From the NCBI RefSeq assembly GCF_012275445.1, contig NZ_JAAZQK010000001.1, positions 117,103-181,102 of the forward strand: a stretch of 64,000 bases of DNA. The letters run 5' to 3'. The DNA is from Rhizobacter sp. SG703 (GTDB taxonomy: Bacteria; Pseudomonadota; Gammaproteobacteria; Burkholderiales; Burkholderiaceae_C). Position 1 is the first letter of the stretch. Every line of letters begins with the position of its first letter. The notes below the pieces were generated by a model. It ran no database searches and was not told the DNA's origin. It worked only from the letters and a program-made list of their open reading frames with translations. Both the position numbers and the translations under genes were made by a program. This document shows, one piece after another, positions 52,784 through 61,987 of the stretch.

Positions 52784-53767
52784 ATGACCGACAAGCAGAA
52801 AGACCTGTTCCAGAAATTCGCGGCGCTCGCGAGCCTGATCGCCCTCACGGCGGTGTTCTCCTTCGTGAGCGACTCGTTCTTCTCCGTCGGCAACGGCATG
52901 ACCGTCGCGCTGCAGGTGACGTCGATCGCCTACCTCGGCATCGGCGCGACCTGCGTGATCATCACCGGCGGGATCGACCTGTCGGTGGGCGCCATCCTCG
53001 CGTTGTCGGGCGTCGTCGCCGCGCTGGCGGTGAAGGCGGGGATGCCGGTGGCCCTGGGCATGTCGTGCGGACTGGCGGTGGGGGCCGCGTGCGGCCTCGT
53101 CAACGGCCTGTGCGTGACCTGGCTCAAGCTGCCGCCGTTCATCGCGACCCTGGGCATGATGCTGGTCGCACGCGGCGTGGCGCTGCAGATCACCGATGCC
53201 AAGGCCATCGGCGGACTCGGCGACGGCTTCGCGGCGCTCGGCAACGGCTCGCTCGGGCGCGTCGTCAACATCGGCGCCGACGGCTTTCCGGACGTCGTGT
53301 TCCCGGGGATTCCGTATCCGGTGCTGCTGATGGTCGCGCTGGCCGTCGCGGTGGCGGTGCTGCTGAACCGCACCACGCTCGGCCGCTACATCTATTCGGT
53401 CGGTTCGAACGCCGAGGCGGCACGCCTGTCGGGCGTGGACGTGCGCGGCGTCACCGTCTTCGCCTACGTGCTGTCGGGAACGCTCGCCGGGTTGACCGGC
53501 TGCGTGCTGATGTCGCGCCTCGTCACGGCGCAACCGAGCGAAGGCCTGATGTATGAACTCGACGCGATCGCCGCCGCGGTGATCGGCGGCACCTCGCTGT
53601 CGGGCGGCGTCGGCACGATCTCGGGCACCGTCATCGGCGCCTTCGTCATCGGCATCCTGCGCAACGGCCTGAACATGGGCGGCGTGTCGGCCTTCACGCA
53701 GCAAATCATCATCGGTCTGGTCATCCTGCTCACCGTGTGGATCGATCAGATGCGTCATCGCAGATGA
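52784..53767 (+). CDS. Sugar ABC transporter permease (RbsC type)
   Basis: 327 aa, about eight to ten membrane helices. Family motifs: ATCVIITGGIDLSVGAILALSGVVAA around residues 55-80, TLGMMLVARGVALQIT and GRYIYSVGSNAEAARLSGVDV near 205-225, the cytoplasmic ATPase-docking loop. It lies 16 nt after the ATPase gene and 66 nt before the binding protein. Confidence 0.94.
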   Translation: MTDKQKDLFQKFAALASLIALTAVFSFVSDSFFSVGNGMTVALQVTSIAYLGIGATCVIITGGIDLSVGAILALSGVVAALAVKAGMPVALGMSCGLAVGAACGLVNGLCVTWLKLPPFIATLGMMLVARGVALQITDAKAIGGLGDGFAALGNGSLGRVVNIGADGFPDVVFPGIPYPVLLMVALAVAVAVLLNRTTLGRYIYSVGSNAEAARLSGVDVRGVTVFAYVLSGTLAGLTGCVLMSRLVTAQPSEGLMYELDAIAAAVIGGTSLSGGVGTISGTVIGAFVIGILRNGLNMGGVSAFTQQIIIGLVILLTVWIDQMRHRR

Positions 53768-53833
53768 CACCTCACCGGCGGGTCCGCCCGGGAATTGGAG
53801 AGAGACAAGCTCGTTCACCACAAGAGGACTGAC

Positions 53834-54778
53834 ATGAAAAAACTTCTGACCACCCTGTTCGCATCCATGTTCCTGTTCGCCGCGTCGGCGGCATCGTCCG
53901 CCGACAAGGAGATCGCCGTCATCGTGAAGACCGCGAACTCCGACTTCTGGCAGAACGTGAAGAAGGGCTCGACCGCGGCCGCCGGCGAGCTCAAGGGCTA
54001 CACCGCGAGCTTCCAGGGCGCGGCGTCCGACACCGATCTCGCAGGCCAGGTGGCGCTGGTCGAGAACGCGGTGAACCGCAAGGTCGCGGCCATCGTGCTC
54101 GCGCCATCCGACCCGGACGCGCTGATCCCCGCGATGAAGAAGGCCTGGGAGGCCAAGATCCCGGTGATCCTGATCGATTCCGCGGCCAACGACGCCGGCA
54201 AGAACTACTACCAGTCGTTCCTCGCGACGGACAACAAGAAGGCGGGCGAGCTGTGCGCGCAGGCCTTGATCGACAAGATCGGCACGACGGGCAAGATCGC
54301 GATCATGTCGTACACCGCCGGCTCCGGCTCGGAGATCGGCCGTGTCGGCGGCTTCCGCAAGTACATCGAAACGCACTCCAAGCTGCAGATCGTCGGCCCG
54401 TTCTATTCGAACTCGCAGATGGGAACCGCGTTGAACCAGACGACCGACGTGCTCGCGGCCAACGCCGACCTGAAGGGCCTCTTCGGCGCCAACGAGCCGA
54501 CCGCGATCGGCATGGGCCGCGCGCTCGTGCAGTCGGGCAAGGCCGGCAAGGTGGTGGCCATCGGCTTCGACGGCAATGGCGACCTGCAGGGGTTCATCAA
54601 GGACGGCACGCTCGAAGCGATCGCCGTGCAAAGCGCCTACCAGATGGGCCACCTGGGCGTGAAGACCGCGGTCGAAGCGATCCAGGGCAAGCCGGTGCCG
54701 AAGTTCCGCGACACCGGCGTGGTGATGGTGACCAAGAAGAACATCGACTCCACCGAGGCGAAGAACGTCTTGTACTGA
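53834..54778 (+). CDS. Periplasmic sugar-binding protein (RbsB type)
   Basis: 314 aa from ATG 53834 (CAAGAGGACTGAC upstream). Signal peptide to about residue 22 (FAASAASSA). The type I periplasmic binding fold starts KEIAVIVKTANSDFWQNVKKGSTAAAGEL, with IVLAPSDPDALIPAMKKAW and VVAIGFDGNGDLQGFIKDGTLEA, including the conserved GFD near residue 245. It is the cognate receptor of the preceding ATPase and permease. Confidence 0.93.
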   Translation: MKKLLTTLFASMFLFAASAASSADKEIAVIVKTANSDFWQNVKKGSTAAAGELKGYTASFQGAASDTDLAGQVALVENAVNRKVAAIVLAPSDPDALIPAMKKAWEAKIPVILIDSAANDAGKNYYQSFLATDNKKAGELCAQALIDKIGTTGKIAIMSYTAGSGSEIGRVGGFRKYIETHSKLQIVGPFYSNSQMGTALNQTTDVLAANADLKGLFGANEPTAIGMGRALVQSGKAGKVVAIGFDGNGDLQGFIKDGTLEAIAVQSAYQMGHLGVKTAVEAIQGKPVPKFRDTGVVMVTKKNIDSTEAKNVLY

Positions 54779-54792
54779 CCGACAGGAGCGTC

Positions 54793-55803
54793 ATGCTGAC
54801 CGTGATCTGCGACACCCCGGGCACCTTGCGTGCCGTGGAAAGAGCGATGCCCCCGCGCGGCGAAGCGGAGGTGCTGATTCGCGTGCGGCGGGTGGGGGTG
54901 TGCGGCACCGACCTGCACATCTTCACCGGCACCCAGCCCTATCTCGACTATCCGCGCGTCATGGGCCACGAGTTCTCCGGCACCGTCGCCGAGGCGCCCG
55001 CCGGCAGCGCGCTGGCGGCCGGCGATCCGGTGTTCGTGATGCCCTACCTGTCGTGCGGCCGCTGCATCGCCTGCCGCCAGGGCAAGACCAACTGCTGCGT
55101 GGCCATCCAGGTGCTGGGCGTGCACCGCGACGGCGCCTTCACCGAGTACCTCAGCGTTCCGCAGGCCTTCGTCCACAAGGCGGAAGGCGTCACGCTCGAC
55201 CAGGCGGCGATGCTCGAGTTCCTGGCCATCGGCGCGCATGCGGTGCGGCGCGGCGACGTGCAGGCCGGCCAGCGCGTGCTGGTCGTCGGCACCGGGCCCA
55301 TCGGCATGGCGGCGCTGACCTTCGCCGTGCTGCGCGGTGCCAACGTCACCGCGCTCGACACGCGCCGCGAACGGGTCGACTTCTGCTGCCGGCACCTGGG
55401 GGCGCATGCCGGCGTCGTGATCGGCGACGGCGACGAAGCGGAGCTGGCGAGGCTGACCGACGGCGACTTCTTCGACATCGTGTTCGACGCCACCGGCAAC
55501 GCCCGCGCGATGGAGCGCGGCTTCGGCTTCATCGCCCACGGCGGCAAGTACGTGCTGGTGTCGGTCGTGCGCGACACCATCGCCTTCGCCGATCCCGAGT
55601 TCCACAAGCGCGAGGCGACGCTGCTGGGCAGCCGCAACGCCACGATGGAAGACTTCGACACCGTGCTTGCGGCCATGCGCGCGGGCCGGATCCCGCACCA
55701 GGCGCTGAACACCCATCGGCTCGCGCTCGCGGACCTGCCGGCGGACTTCGCGCAGCTGCTCGACCCGTCGCGAGGCGTGGTCAAGGCCATCGTCGAGTGC
55801 TGA
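54793..55803 (+). CDS. Zinc-dependent alcohol/polyol dehydrogenase (RspB/galactonate-5-dehydrogenase-like)
   Basis: 336 aa. Catalytic zinc site Cys37 (GVCGTDLH) and His59-Glu60 (MGHEFSG); structural zinc Cys88, 91, 94 and 102 (SCGRCIACRQGKTNCC). The Rossmann motif VLVVGTGPIGMAAL lies at about 158-171. The pattern matches the RspB/YjjN branch of medium-chain dehydrogenases that oxidise sugar acids such as L-galactonate, so an aldonate or uronate-derived substrate is likely. Start is 14 nt after the binding-protein gene; the next reductase gene follows by 11 nt. Confidence 0.88.
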   Translation: MLTVICDTPGTLRAVERAMPPRGEAEVLIRVRRVGVCGTDLHIFTGTQPYLDYPRVMGHEFSGTVAEAPAGSALAAGDPVFVMPYLSCGRCIACRQGKTNCCVAIQVLGVHRDGAFTEYLSVPQAFVHKAEGVTLDQAAMLEFLAIGAHAVRRGDVQAGQRVLVVGTGPIGMAALTFAVLRGANVTALDTRRERVDFCCRHLGAHAGVVIGDGDEAELARLTDGDFFDIVFDATGNARAMERGFGFIAHGGKYVLVSVVRDTIAFADPEFHKREATLLGSRNATMEDFDTVLAAMRAGRIPHQALNTHRLALADLPADFAQLLDPSRGVVKAIVEC

Positions 55804-55814
55804 GGCGTGGCTCG

Positions 55815-56954
55815 ATGGCGCCCCCCATTCTTCAATTCGGTACCGGGCGCTTCCTGCAGGCGCATGTCGACCTGTTCGTCTCGCAGGCACTCGCGCGCGG
55901 CGAGGCCCTCGGCGGCATCGCCGTCGTGCAGACGACCGGCAACCCGCAAAGCACCGCGCGAACGGCGGCGCTGGCGGGCGGCGCCGGCTACCCGGTCGAG
56001 ATCCGGGGGCTGCTGGCCGGGCGCCGCGTCAACGAGACCGTGCAGGTCGATTCGGTGCGGCAGGCCTGGCATGCGGACACCCATTGGCCGCAGATCGCGG
56101 AGGCCGTCGCCACGGACGTTCGCGTGATCGTGTCGAACACCGGCGATCGCGGCTACGCGCTCGATCCTGCCGACGGCCCGTCGCTGCTGTCCGGCGGCAC
56201 GGCCGCGCCGCGCAGCTTCCCGGCGAAGCTGGCCGTCCTGCTGTATCGCCGCTGGCGGCAGCAGCCGGGTGGCGGCCCGTCGCTGTTCCCGTGCGAGCTC
56301 GTGCCGGGGAATGGCGACGCGTTGCGCGCGGTCGTCTGCGAGCTCGCGAAGTCGTGGCAGGCGCCGGCGTCCTTCATCGACTACCTGCACGACGAATGCG
56401 TGTGGGTCAACTCGCTGGTCGATCGCATCGTGTCGGAGCCGCTGGTTCCGGTCGGTGCGGTCGCCGAGCCGTATGCCCTGTGGGCGATCGAGCGGCAGCG
56501 CGGCATGGTGCTGCCCTGCACGCATCCGGCCATCGTGCTGACCGACGCACTGGGCCGCTTCGAGCGATTGAAGCTGATGCTGCTGAACCTCGGCCACACG
56601 TTCCTCGCCGAACGCTGGCTGGCCGGCGGTCGGCCACGCGACGAAACCGTCCTGCAGGCGATGGGCGATGCGTCGTTGCGCGCCGAGCTGGAAGCGGTCT
56701 GGAACGACGAGGCGATGCCGGTGTTCGACGCGCTCGGCGAAGGCCGAGAGGCGCGCGACTACCTCGTCGTGCTGCGCGATCGCCTGCTCAATCCCTTCCT
56801 GGCCCACCGCCTGGCCGACATCGCGCAGAACCATGCATCGAAGAAGCGGGCGCGCATCGGCCTGCTGCTGTCGCATGCGGACCGGCTGGGGCTGCCGCCG
56901 ACGCAGACGCGGTTGAGGACGGCGATGGCCAACGACGAGGAGCTGCATCGATGA
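55815..56954 (+). CDS. Mannitol-dehydrogenase-family oxidoreductase (tagaturonate/fructuronate reductase-like)
   Basis: 379 aa, shorter than typical UxaB/UxuB (about 480). The N-terminal motif is LQFGTGRFLQAHVDLFV and the nucleotide-binding VSNTGDRGY follows at about 111-120. The catalytic pattern of polyol-specific long-chain dehydrogenases, K-x4-N-x2-H, is present as KLMLLNLGH (Lys253, Asn258, His261). It would interconvert ketouronates and aldonates with NAD(H). It starts 11 nt after the zinc dehydrogenase; its stop overlaps the next start (ATGA). Confidence 0.88.
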   Translation: MAPPILQFGTGRFLQAHVDLFVSQALARGEALGGIAVVQTTGNPQSTARTAALAGGAGYPVEIRGLLAGRRVNETVQVDSVRQAWHADTHWPQIAEAVATDVRVIVSNTGDRGYALDPADGPSLLSGGTAAPRSFPAKLAVLLYRRWRQQPGGGPSLFPCELVPGNGDALRAVVCELAKSWQAPASFIDYLHDECVWVNSLVDRIVSEPLVPVGAVAEPYALWAIERQRGMVLPCTHPAIVLTDALGRFERLKLMLLNLGHTFLAERWLAGGRPRDETVLQAMGDASLRAELEAVWNDEAMPVFDALGEGREARDYLVVLRDRLLNPFLAHRLADIAQNHASKKRARIGLLLSHADRLGLPPTQTRLRTAMANDEELHR

Positions 56955-57955
56955 AACGGGCACGCGAGGGCAGGGCACGGATGCTGGTGACGGGCGCGGC
57001 AGGCAAGGTGGGGCAGGCGTTTCTCGCGCGCGTGCTGCGCGATCCGGCGTTCGACCGCTTCGTGTTTCGCGCCCTCACGCACCGGCGCCCGCTCGCTGCG
57101 CGCGATCGCCTCGAATGCGTGCAAGGGTCCATCCAGGACCGCGCCGACGTCGGCCGCGCGATGGACGGCGTGACCCATGTGCTGCACCTGGCCACCAGCA
57201 AGGAAACGCCCGACGACGTGATGGACGTGGCCGTGAAGGGCATGTTCTGGATCCTCGAGGCCTGCCGCGGCAGCCCGGTCTTCGAGCAGTTGCTGCTGGT
57301 CGGCGGCGACGCCGGCATCGGTCACTTCTTCTATCCGCACCCGGTGCCGGTCGTCGAAACGCAGCCGCACAGCGCCTACCCGGGCTGCTACGCCTTGTCG
57401 AAGGTGCTCGAGGAGGTGATGCTGCAGCAGTACTTCATCCAGTACGGCCTCAACGGCTGCTGCCTGCGCGCGCCGTGGATCATGGAGAAGGACGACTTCA
57501 GGTTCCAGCTGTCGTTCGGCCCCGATGTGTTCGGCGGACCGCGCTGGTGCGACCTGGTCGGCCCCGAAGCCGCCGCCGCCCATGTCGCCAGCGGCGCGGT
57601 GCCGGTGATGCTCGACGCGGCGGGCGTGCCGGTGCAGCGGAATTTCGTGCACGTGGACGACCTCGTCGACGCCATCTGCCTCGCGGTCGATCACCCCCGG
57701 GCGCGCCAGCAGCTGATGAACATCGCGATGGACGAGCCGGTGGACTACGGCGTGCTGGGCGAGTACCTCGCTCGCACGCGCGGCCTGCCGCTCGTGCCCG
57801 TCGGCACGCCGTACCACTCGACCTGGCTCGACAACACGAAGGCCAGGTTCCTCCTCGGCTGGCGACCGAAATACGACCTGGCCAGGCTCGTCGAGGAAGC
57901 GTGGTCGTACCGCCGCAGCCCGGACGACCCGCGCCAGGTCTGGTACCCGGGCTGA
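56951..57955 (+). CDS. NAD-dependent epimerase/dehydratase (extended SDR)
   Basis: 334 aa from ATG 56951, overlapping the previous stop. NAD motif MLVTGAAGKVGQAFLARVL (GxxGxxG). The active-site pair is in CYALSKVLEE (YxxxK), with an upstream LLLVGGDAG strand in the Ser position. C-terminal substrate domain: NFVHVDDLVDAICLAV and RFLLGWRPKYDLARLVEEAW. The start of the fold recalls uronate dehydrogenase, but the protein is about 70 residues longer. Likely a sugar or uronate epimerase/dehydrogenase acting with the two reductases. Confidence 0.85.
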   Translation: MKRAREGRARMLVTGAAGKVGQAFLARVLRDPAFDRFVFRALTHRRPLAARDRLECVQGSIQDRADVGRAMDGVTHVLHLATSKETPDDVMDVAVKGMFWILEACRGSPVFEQLLLVGGDAGIGHFFYPHPVPVVETQPHSAYPGCYALSKVLEEVMLQQYFIQYGLNGCCLRAPWIMEKDDFRFQLSFGPDVFGGPRWCDLVGPEAAAAHVASGAVPVMLDAAGVPVQRNFVHVDDLVDAICLAVDHPRARQQLMNIAMDEPVDYGVLGEYLARTRGLPLVPVGTPYHSTWLDNTKARFLLGWRPKYDLARLVEEAWSYRRSPDDPRQVWYPG

Positions 57956-58027
57956 TCTCGTGACATCGCTCGCGCCGGGTGGCATCCCGCCGCACCGGCC
58001 TCCTGTGGTCCATCGGAAGGAGACATC

Positions 58028-58996
58028 ATGCAGATGAACAAGAGAACGCTGGTTGCCACCTTGCTCGCCGCAGCCGGCTCGACGCTCGTGCCCGGCTGGT
58101 GCGCTGCGGCAGGCAAGCGGCTGGTGATCGGCTTTGCGCAGACCGGCGCCGAGAGCGAATGGCGAACGGCGAACACCGATTCGGTGAAGTCCGCGGCGAA
58201 GGCCGCCGACGTCGACCTGAAGTTCTCCGACGGGCAGCAGAAGCAGGAGAACCAGATCAAGGCGATCCGCGCCTTCATCGCGCAGAAGGTCGACGTGATC
58301 ATCCTCGCGCCGCTGGTCACGACCGGCTGGGACACGGTGCTGAAGGAAGCGAAGGCGGCGAAGATCCCGGTCATCCTCGAGAGCCGCAACGTCGAGGTCC
58401 AGGACACGACGACCTGGGTGTCCTTCGTCGGTTCGGACTTCGTCGAGGAAGGGCGGCGCGCCGCCCGCTGGCTGCTCGACCACACCAAGGACACGACCGG
58501 CGACGTCAACATCGTCGAGCTGCAGGGCACCGTCGGCTCGGACCCGGCGAACGACCGCAAGAAGGGGTTCGAGGAAGTGATCCGGACGAACCCGCGCTAC
58601 AAGATCATCCGGTCGCAGACGGGGGACTTCACGCGCTCGAAGGGCAAGGAGGTGATGGAAGCCTTCCTGAAAGCCGAGGGCAGGAAGATCAACGTGCTCT
58701 ATGCGCACAACGACGACATGGCCATCGGTGCGATCCAGGCGATCGAGGAGACGGGACTGAAGCCGGGCAAGGACATCCTCGTCATCGGCGTCGACGCGGT
58801 GAAGGGCGCCTTCGAAGCCATGATGGCCGGCAAGATGAACGTGTCGGTCGAATGCAGCCCGCTGCTCGGACCGCAGCTGATGGAGGCCGCCCGGAAGGCG
58901 GCCGCCGGTGAAACACTGCCTCGCTGGATCAAGACCAACGAGGGGGTGTTCCCGCAGGAGGTCGCGGCCAAGGAGTTTCCGAACCGGAAGTACTGA
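58028..58996 (+). CDS. Galactofuranose/arabinofuranose-type periplasmic binding protein (YtfQ-like)
   Basis: 322 aa with a signal peptide to about residue 28 (VPGWCAAAG). The mature sequence closely follows E. coli YtfQ: LVIGFAQTGAESEWRTANT, VDLKFSDGQQKQENQIKAIR and KVDVIILAPLVTTGWDTVLKEAKAAKIPVIL. Start ATG 58028 (MQMNKR) has AAGGAG upstream. No ytfR/ytfT/yjfF genes follow; it probably shares the ATPase and permease encoded at 51208-53767, giving that transporter a second receptor. A hairpin terminator follows directly. Confidence 0.9.
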   Translation: MQMNKRTLVATLLAAAGSTLVPGWCAAAGKRLVIGFAQTGAESEWRTANTDSVKSAAKAADVDLKFSDGQQKQENQIKAIRAFIAQKVDVIILAPLVTTGWDTVLKEAKAAKIPVILESRNVEVQDTTTWVSFVGSDFVEEGRRAARWLLDHTKDTTGDVNIVELQGTVGSDPANDRKKGFEEVIRTNPRYKIIRSQTGDFTRSKGKEVMEAFLKAEGRKINVLYAHNDDMAIGAIQAIEETGLKPGKDILVIGVDAVKGAFEAMMAGKMNVSVECSPLLGPQLMEAARKAAAGETLPRWIKTNEGVFPQEVAAKEFPNRKY

Positions 58997-59000
58997 GCCA

Positions 59001-59041
59001 CGGCCCGCCGTGGCAGGCCGTGGTGGGGCCGCGGCGGGCCG
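59001..59041. terminator. Bidirectional hairpin terminator between convergent operons
   Basis: A perfect 10-bp stem CGGCCCGCCG (59001-59010) / CGGCGGGCCG (59032-59041) occupies nearly the whole gap between the binding-protein stop (58996) and the GH62 stop (59043). GC-rich with no U-tract. Its position between convergent operons makes it a likely terminator for both. Confidence 0.6.
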
Positions 59042-59042
59042 G

Positions 59043-60578
59043 TCAGCAGGGCGAGTTGGTCTGCGTCAGCACGCCCAGGCGGTACGGCAGCTTCTCGTAG
59101 CTCTCCTTCGACCCGGGCGTCAGCCCCTGGTAGAGAAAGCGCATGTTGCAGGCGCTGACCTCGACGTTCTGGTCGTACCCGGTGCGCAGCAGTTCCCCGT
59201 GGCTGATGCCCTGGCTCCACTTGCCGGTCGGGAAGCTCACGTTGGCATCGCCGGCGAACGGGCTGGACTCGCTCGCGGCCAGCGGCGTCCAGGTGCCGCC
59301 CAGGCTGCTGGCCGTCCACGAGCGGAAGTAGCGGCCGCCGCTTCCGATGGCCTCGACGATCAGCAGGTATTGCCCGGTCTCGCGGACCTTGTACACCTGC
59401 GGCGCTTCGAAGACCTTGTTGCGATCGGCATCCTGCAGCGCGATCACCGTGTTGCCGAAGCCGTTGGGGAAGTTCGAGAGCGTGGTCTGCGAGCGGTAGA
59501 TCTGCCCGTTGTCGCCGGCGGAGAACAGGTGGCAGTTGGCCGTGTCGCAGGCCACCGCAAAGTCCAGCCAGCTGCCCCGGCCGTTGCTGGTGTTCTGCTG
59601 GACGATCGGCGGGACGCTGCTGTAGAAGGTCTTCAGCGGGCTCCATCCACCCGGGTTGGCGATGTCGGGGTTGGTCGAGTAGGCGGCATTGCCGTTCTGG
59701 GTCACCAGGTACCACAGCCGCGACGGTGCATGGAAGAACACGAACGGCGCGGCCCGGTACCCGGCCCCGATGGCGCTGGCGTCGAGGAAGTAGGGCGTGG
59801 CCGATCCGGCGTTCGACCAGTCGGTGAAGGAGCGGTATTCGAGGCCCCACCCGTTGCCCTTGGCCTGGGTGGAGAACACGTGCCACAGGCCGTCGTAGTA
59901 CACGACCGACGGGTCCTTGATCGCCACTTCCGGGAACTGCGCCGCGGGCTTGGCCACCATCAGCGCCGCGCTGGAGGTCCAGCGGAAGCTGGACGGCAGC
60001 GCCACGTTGCCGGTGCCGCCGCCGGGCGGCGGCGTGGTGGTGGCGCCGACGGGCACGAGCGCCCAGGTCTGGTTGCGGCCGCCCCAGTCGGTGTACTGCG
60101 TGACGTCGCCGCCGTCGGCGGTGGACGCGCCGGCGACCTCGAGCGCCTTGCCCGAATTGCGGTTGATGAAGCGCACCGCGTTGTTGTCGGCGCCGACCAG
60201 CTGCCACTGCTGGTTGCTGCCGTCGTGGTCGGTGTACTGGTTGACGGCGGCCCCGTCGGCGGTGGAGAAGTTCCACACGTCGACGACCTTGCCCGAGTGC
60301 CGGTTCTTCAGCCGGTAGCTGCCGTTGCCGGAACTCACCAGCTGGAACTGCTGGTTGGCGCCGTCGTGCCGGCTCCACTGGCGGAACTCGGCGCCGTCGC
60401 CGGTCATCCAGTTGTAGAGGTCGAGCGCCTTGCCGCTGTTGGTGTTGACGAGGACGTACCAGGCGTTGGCGTCGACCGTGACGGCGGCGTGTGCCGGCGC
60501 AGCCACCAGCGCGCCCGCCGACAGCACGAAGGCCGCCAGCGTCGACAGCGTCTTGCGAAGTTGCATCGTGTTCTTCAT
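59043..60578 (-). CDS. GH62 alpha-L-arabinofuranosidase with N-terminal CBM13 (ricin) domain
   Basis: 511 aa from ATG 60578, with AAAGGAG upstream. Signal peptide to about residue 32 (APAHAA). The ricin-type CBM13 at about 38-175 shows three repeats (NSGKALDLYNW, HSGKVVDVWNF, NSGKALEVAGA, each with QQF/QQW/QTW). A Thr/Pro/Gly linker is at about 178-188. The GH62 domain from 190 matches the family strongly: LPSSFRWTSSAALMVAKPAA, IKDPSVVYYDGLWHVFSTQA, TDWSNAGSATPYFLD, IVQQNTSNGRGSWLDFAVACD and ISHGELLRTGYDQ. It removes arabinofuranosyl side chains from arabinoxylan. Last gene of the xylan operon, 29 nt after GH10. Confidence 0.93.
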   Translation of the reverse strand: MKNTMQLRKTLSTLAAFVLSAGALVAAPAHAAVTVDANAWYVLVNTNSGKALDLYNWMTGDGAEFRQWSRHDGANQQFQLVSSGNGSYRLKNRHSGKVVDVWNFSTADGAAVNQYTDHDGSNQQWQLVGADNNAVRFINRNSGKALEVAGASTADGGDVTQYTDWGGRNQTWALVPVGATTTPPPGGGTGNVALPSSFRWTSSAALMVAKPAAQFPEVAIKDPSVVYYDGLWHVFSTQAKGNGWGLEYRSFTDWSNAGSATPYFLDASAIGAGYRAAPFVFFHAPSRLWYLVTQNGNAAYSTNPDIANPGGWSPLKTFYSSVPPIVQQNTSNGRGSWLDFAVACDTANCHLFSAGDNGQIYRSQTTLSNFPNGFGNTVIALQDADRNKVFEAPQVYKVRETGQYLLIVEAIGSGGRYFRSWTASSLGGTWTPLAASESSPFAGDANVSFPTGKWSQGISHGELLRTGYDQNVEVSACNMRFLYQGLTPGSKESYEKLPYRLGVLTQTNSPC

Positions 60579-60607
60579 GACGGTTCTCCTTTCAGGTGGG
60601 AGGGTGC

Positions 60608-61936
60608 TCACAGGTCGCCGAATCCGATGGCGCCATTGCAGTGCAGCCATTCGCTGCGGCCGCTGCCGCCGCCGCATCGGCCGTTCTGGTACACGCCGGT
60701 GTTGTAGGTCTGGTTCTCGGCCTGCCGCACGTTGCCGTTCACGCTCAGGTAGTCGACCTGGACGTCGCGACCGGCGGCGTCGTTGGTGAACTCGACCGTG
60801 CTGCCGCCCGACAGGCTGGTCGTGAACGTGTAGTTGGTCATGGTCCTGCCGAGCGTCCAGCTCTGCACCGCGGTGCCGCCGATGCGCAGCGTCACGCGCT
60901 CCTGGCCCGAGGTGCCGCGTGCGCGCACGACGATGGACTTGCTGGTCGTGCCGCCGCCGCCGCCGGGATTGCTGCTGCGCACGTAGTTCGCGAGCCAGGT
61001 CAACGCCGGACGCTCGCTGCCGTCGCGGCGCACGAGGTGGGAGTTGGCCACCCAGGTCTGGCCTTCGAGGTAGCCCCACAGCGTGACGCCGGCGACGGCC
61101 GGGTGCGTCCACAGCAGCGGGAACTTCTCCCGGTAGCGCGCCAGCTGCGTGGCGTCGTCACCGGTCATGTCCAGCTCGGACACGTAGATCGGCAGGCCGG
61201 CCTGGGCCAGCGAATCCAGGTTCTGCGTGATCGTCGCCGGCGCGAGGTTGTCCATGCTGAAGTAGTGCGACTGGATGCCCACGCCGTCGATCAGGCCGCG
61301 CGACTTCAGGATGTTGACGATGCCCTTGTAGCGGTTCAGCGCATTGGCGTCGTTGATGATCCCGTATTCGTTGATGAGGAGCCTGGCGTTCGGGCAGTGC
61401 TGGCGCGCCTTCTGGAACGACCAGACGATCCAGTCCCAGCCGGTCGAACCCGCGCCGCCGAGCGCCTCGCGGTAGCTGGCCGGCTGGTGCAGCGGCTCGT
61501 TGACCACGTCGATGTACTGCGTCTGCGGGTAGCGCTGGCAGTACTGCCGCATGAAGTCCTCGACTTCCTCGGCCTGCTGTTGGGCGCCCAGGCTGCCGAT
61601 CCATCTCGGCTCCTGCGAACCCCACACGAAGGTGTGCTGCTTGAACGGGAAGCCATTCGAGCGGGCGTGGTTGTAGGCCTGGTCGAGCTGGCCCCAGTTC
61701 ATCTGGCCGCGCACCGGCTCGACCGACTCCCACTTGCCGGCGTTCTCGGGCGAGACCTGGTTCCAGTAGGCGCTGAAGTTGCCGGGTGGGTTGCCGGCAA
61801 TGATGTTGCCGAGGAACTTGGACTTGCCGACGGCGATCTGCGCGTGCGCCAGGCCGGCCGAACCCAGCAGGCCGAGGGTGGCCGTGGCGCAGACCGCAGC
61901 GCGGCTCATGGCATTGAAGATCTTCGAGGTTTTCAC
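60608..61936 (-). CDS. GH10 endo-beta-1,4-xylanase with C-terminal CBM60
   Basis: 442 aa from GTG 61936, which has GGGAG 7 nt upstream; an ATG at 61963 lacks a ribosome site. Signal peptide to about residue 33 (GLAHAQ). GH10 catalytic domain 34-322 with HTFVWGSQEPRW, acid/base Glu147 in YIDVVNEPLHQP and nucleophile Glu254 in YVSELDMTG. A Gly linker is followed by a CBM60 at about 333-442 (SIVVRARGTSGQERVTLRIGG, VEFTNDAAGRDVQVDYLSVNG, NTGVYQNGRCGG), a calcium-dependent xylan/galactan binder. It cuts the xylan backbone outside the cell. Second gene of the operon, 51 nt after GH30. Confidence 0.95.
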   Translation of the reverse strand: MKTSKIFNAMSRAAVCATATLGLLGSAGLAHAQIAVGKSKFLGNIIAGNPPGNFSAYWNQVSPENAGKWESVEPVRGQMNWGQLDQAYNHARSNGFPFKQHTFVWGSQEPRWIGSLGAQQQAEEVEDFMRQYCQRYPQTQYIDVVNEPLHQPASYREALGGAGSTGWDWIVWSFQKARQHCPNARLLINEYGIINDANALNRYKGIVNILKSRGLIDGVGIQSHYFSMDNLAPATITQNLDSLAQAGLPIYVSELDMTGDDATQLARYREKFPLLWTHPAVAGVTLWGYLEGQTWVANSHLVRRDGSERPALTWLANYVRSSNPGGGGGTTSKSIVVRARGTSGQERVTLRIGGTAVQSWTLGRTMTNYTFTTSLSGGSTVEFTNDAAGRDVQVDYLSVNGNVRQAENQTYNTGVYQNGRCGGGSGRSEWLHCNGAIGFGDL

Positions 61937-61987
61937 TGTTGTCTCCCGTGGTGTGTTGAACAAATCAATGGTGGCCAGCTTGCTTCC

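Noticed and set aside
61937..61987. Separate promoter or operator before the GH10 gene
   Set aside because: The 51-nt gap has no -35/-10 pair or palindrome; GH10 is most simply read as part of the GH30 transcript.
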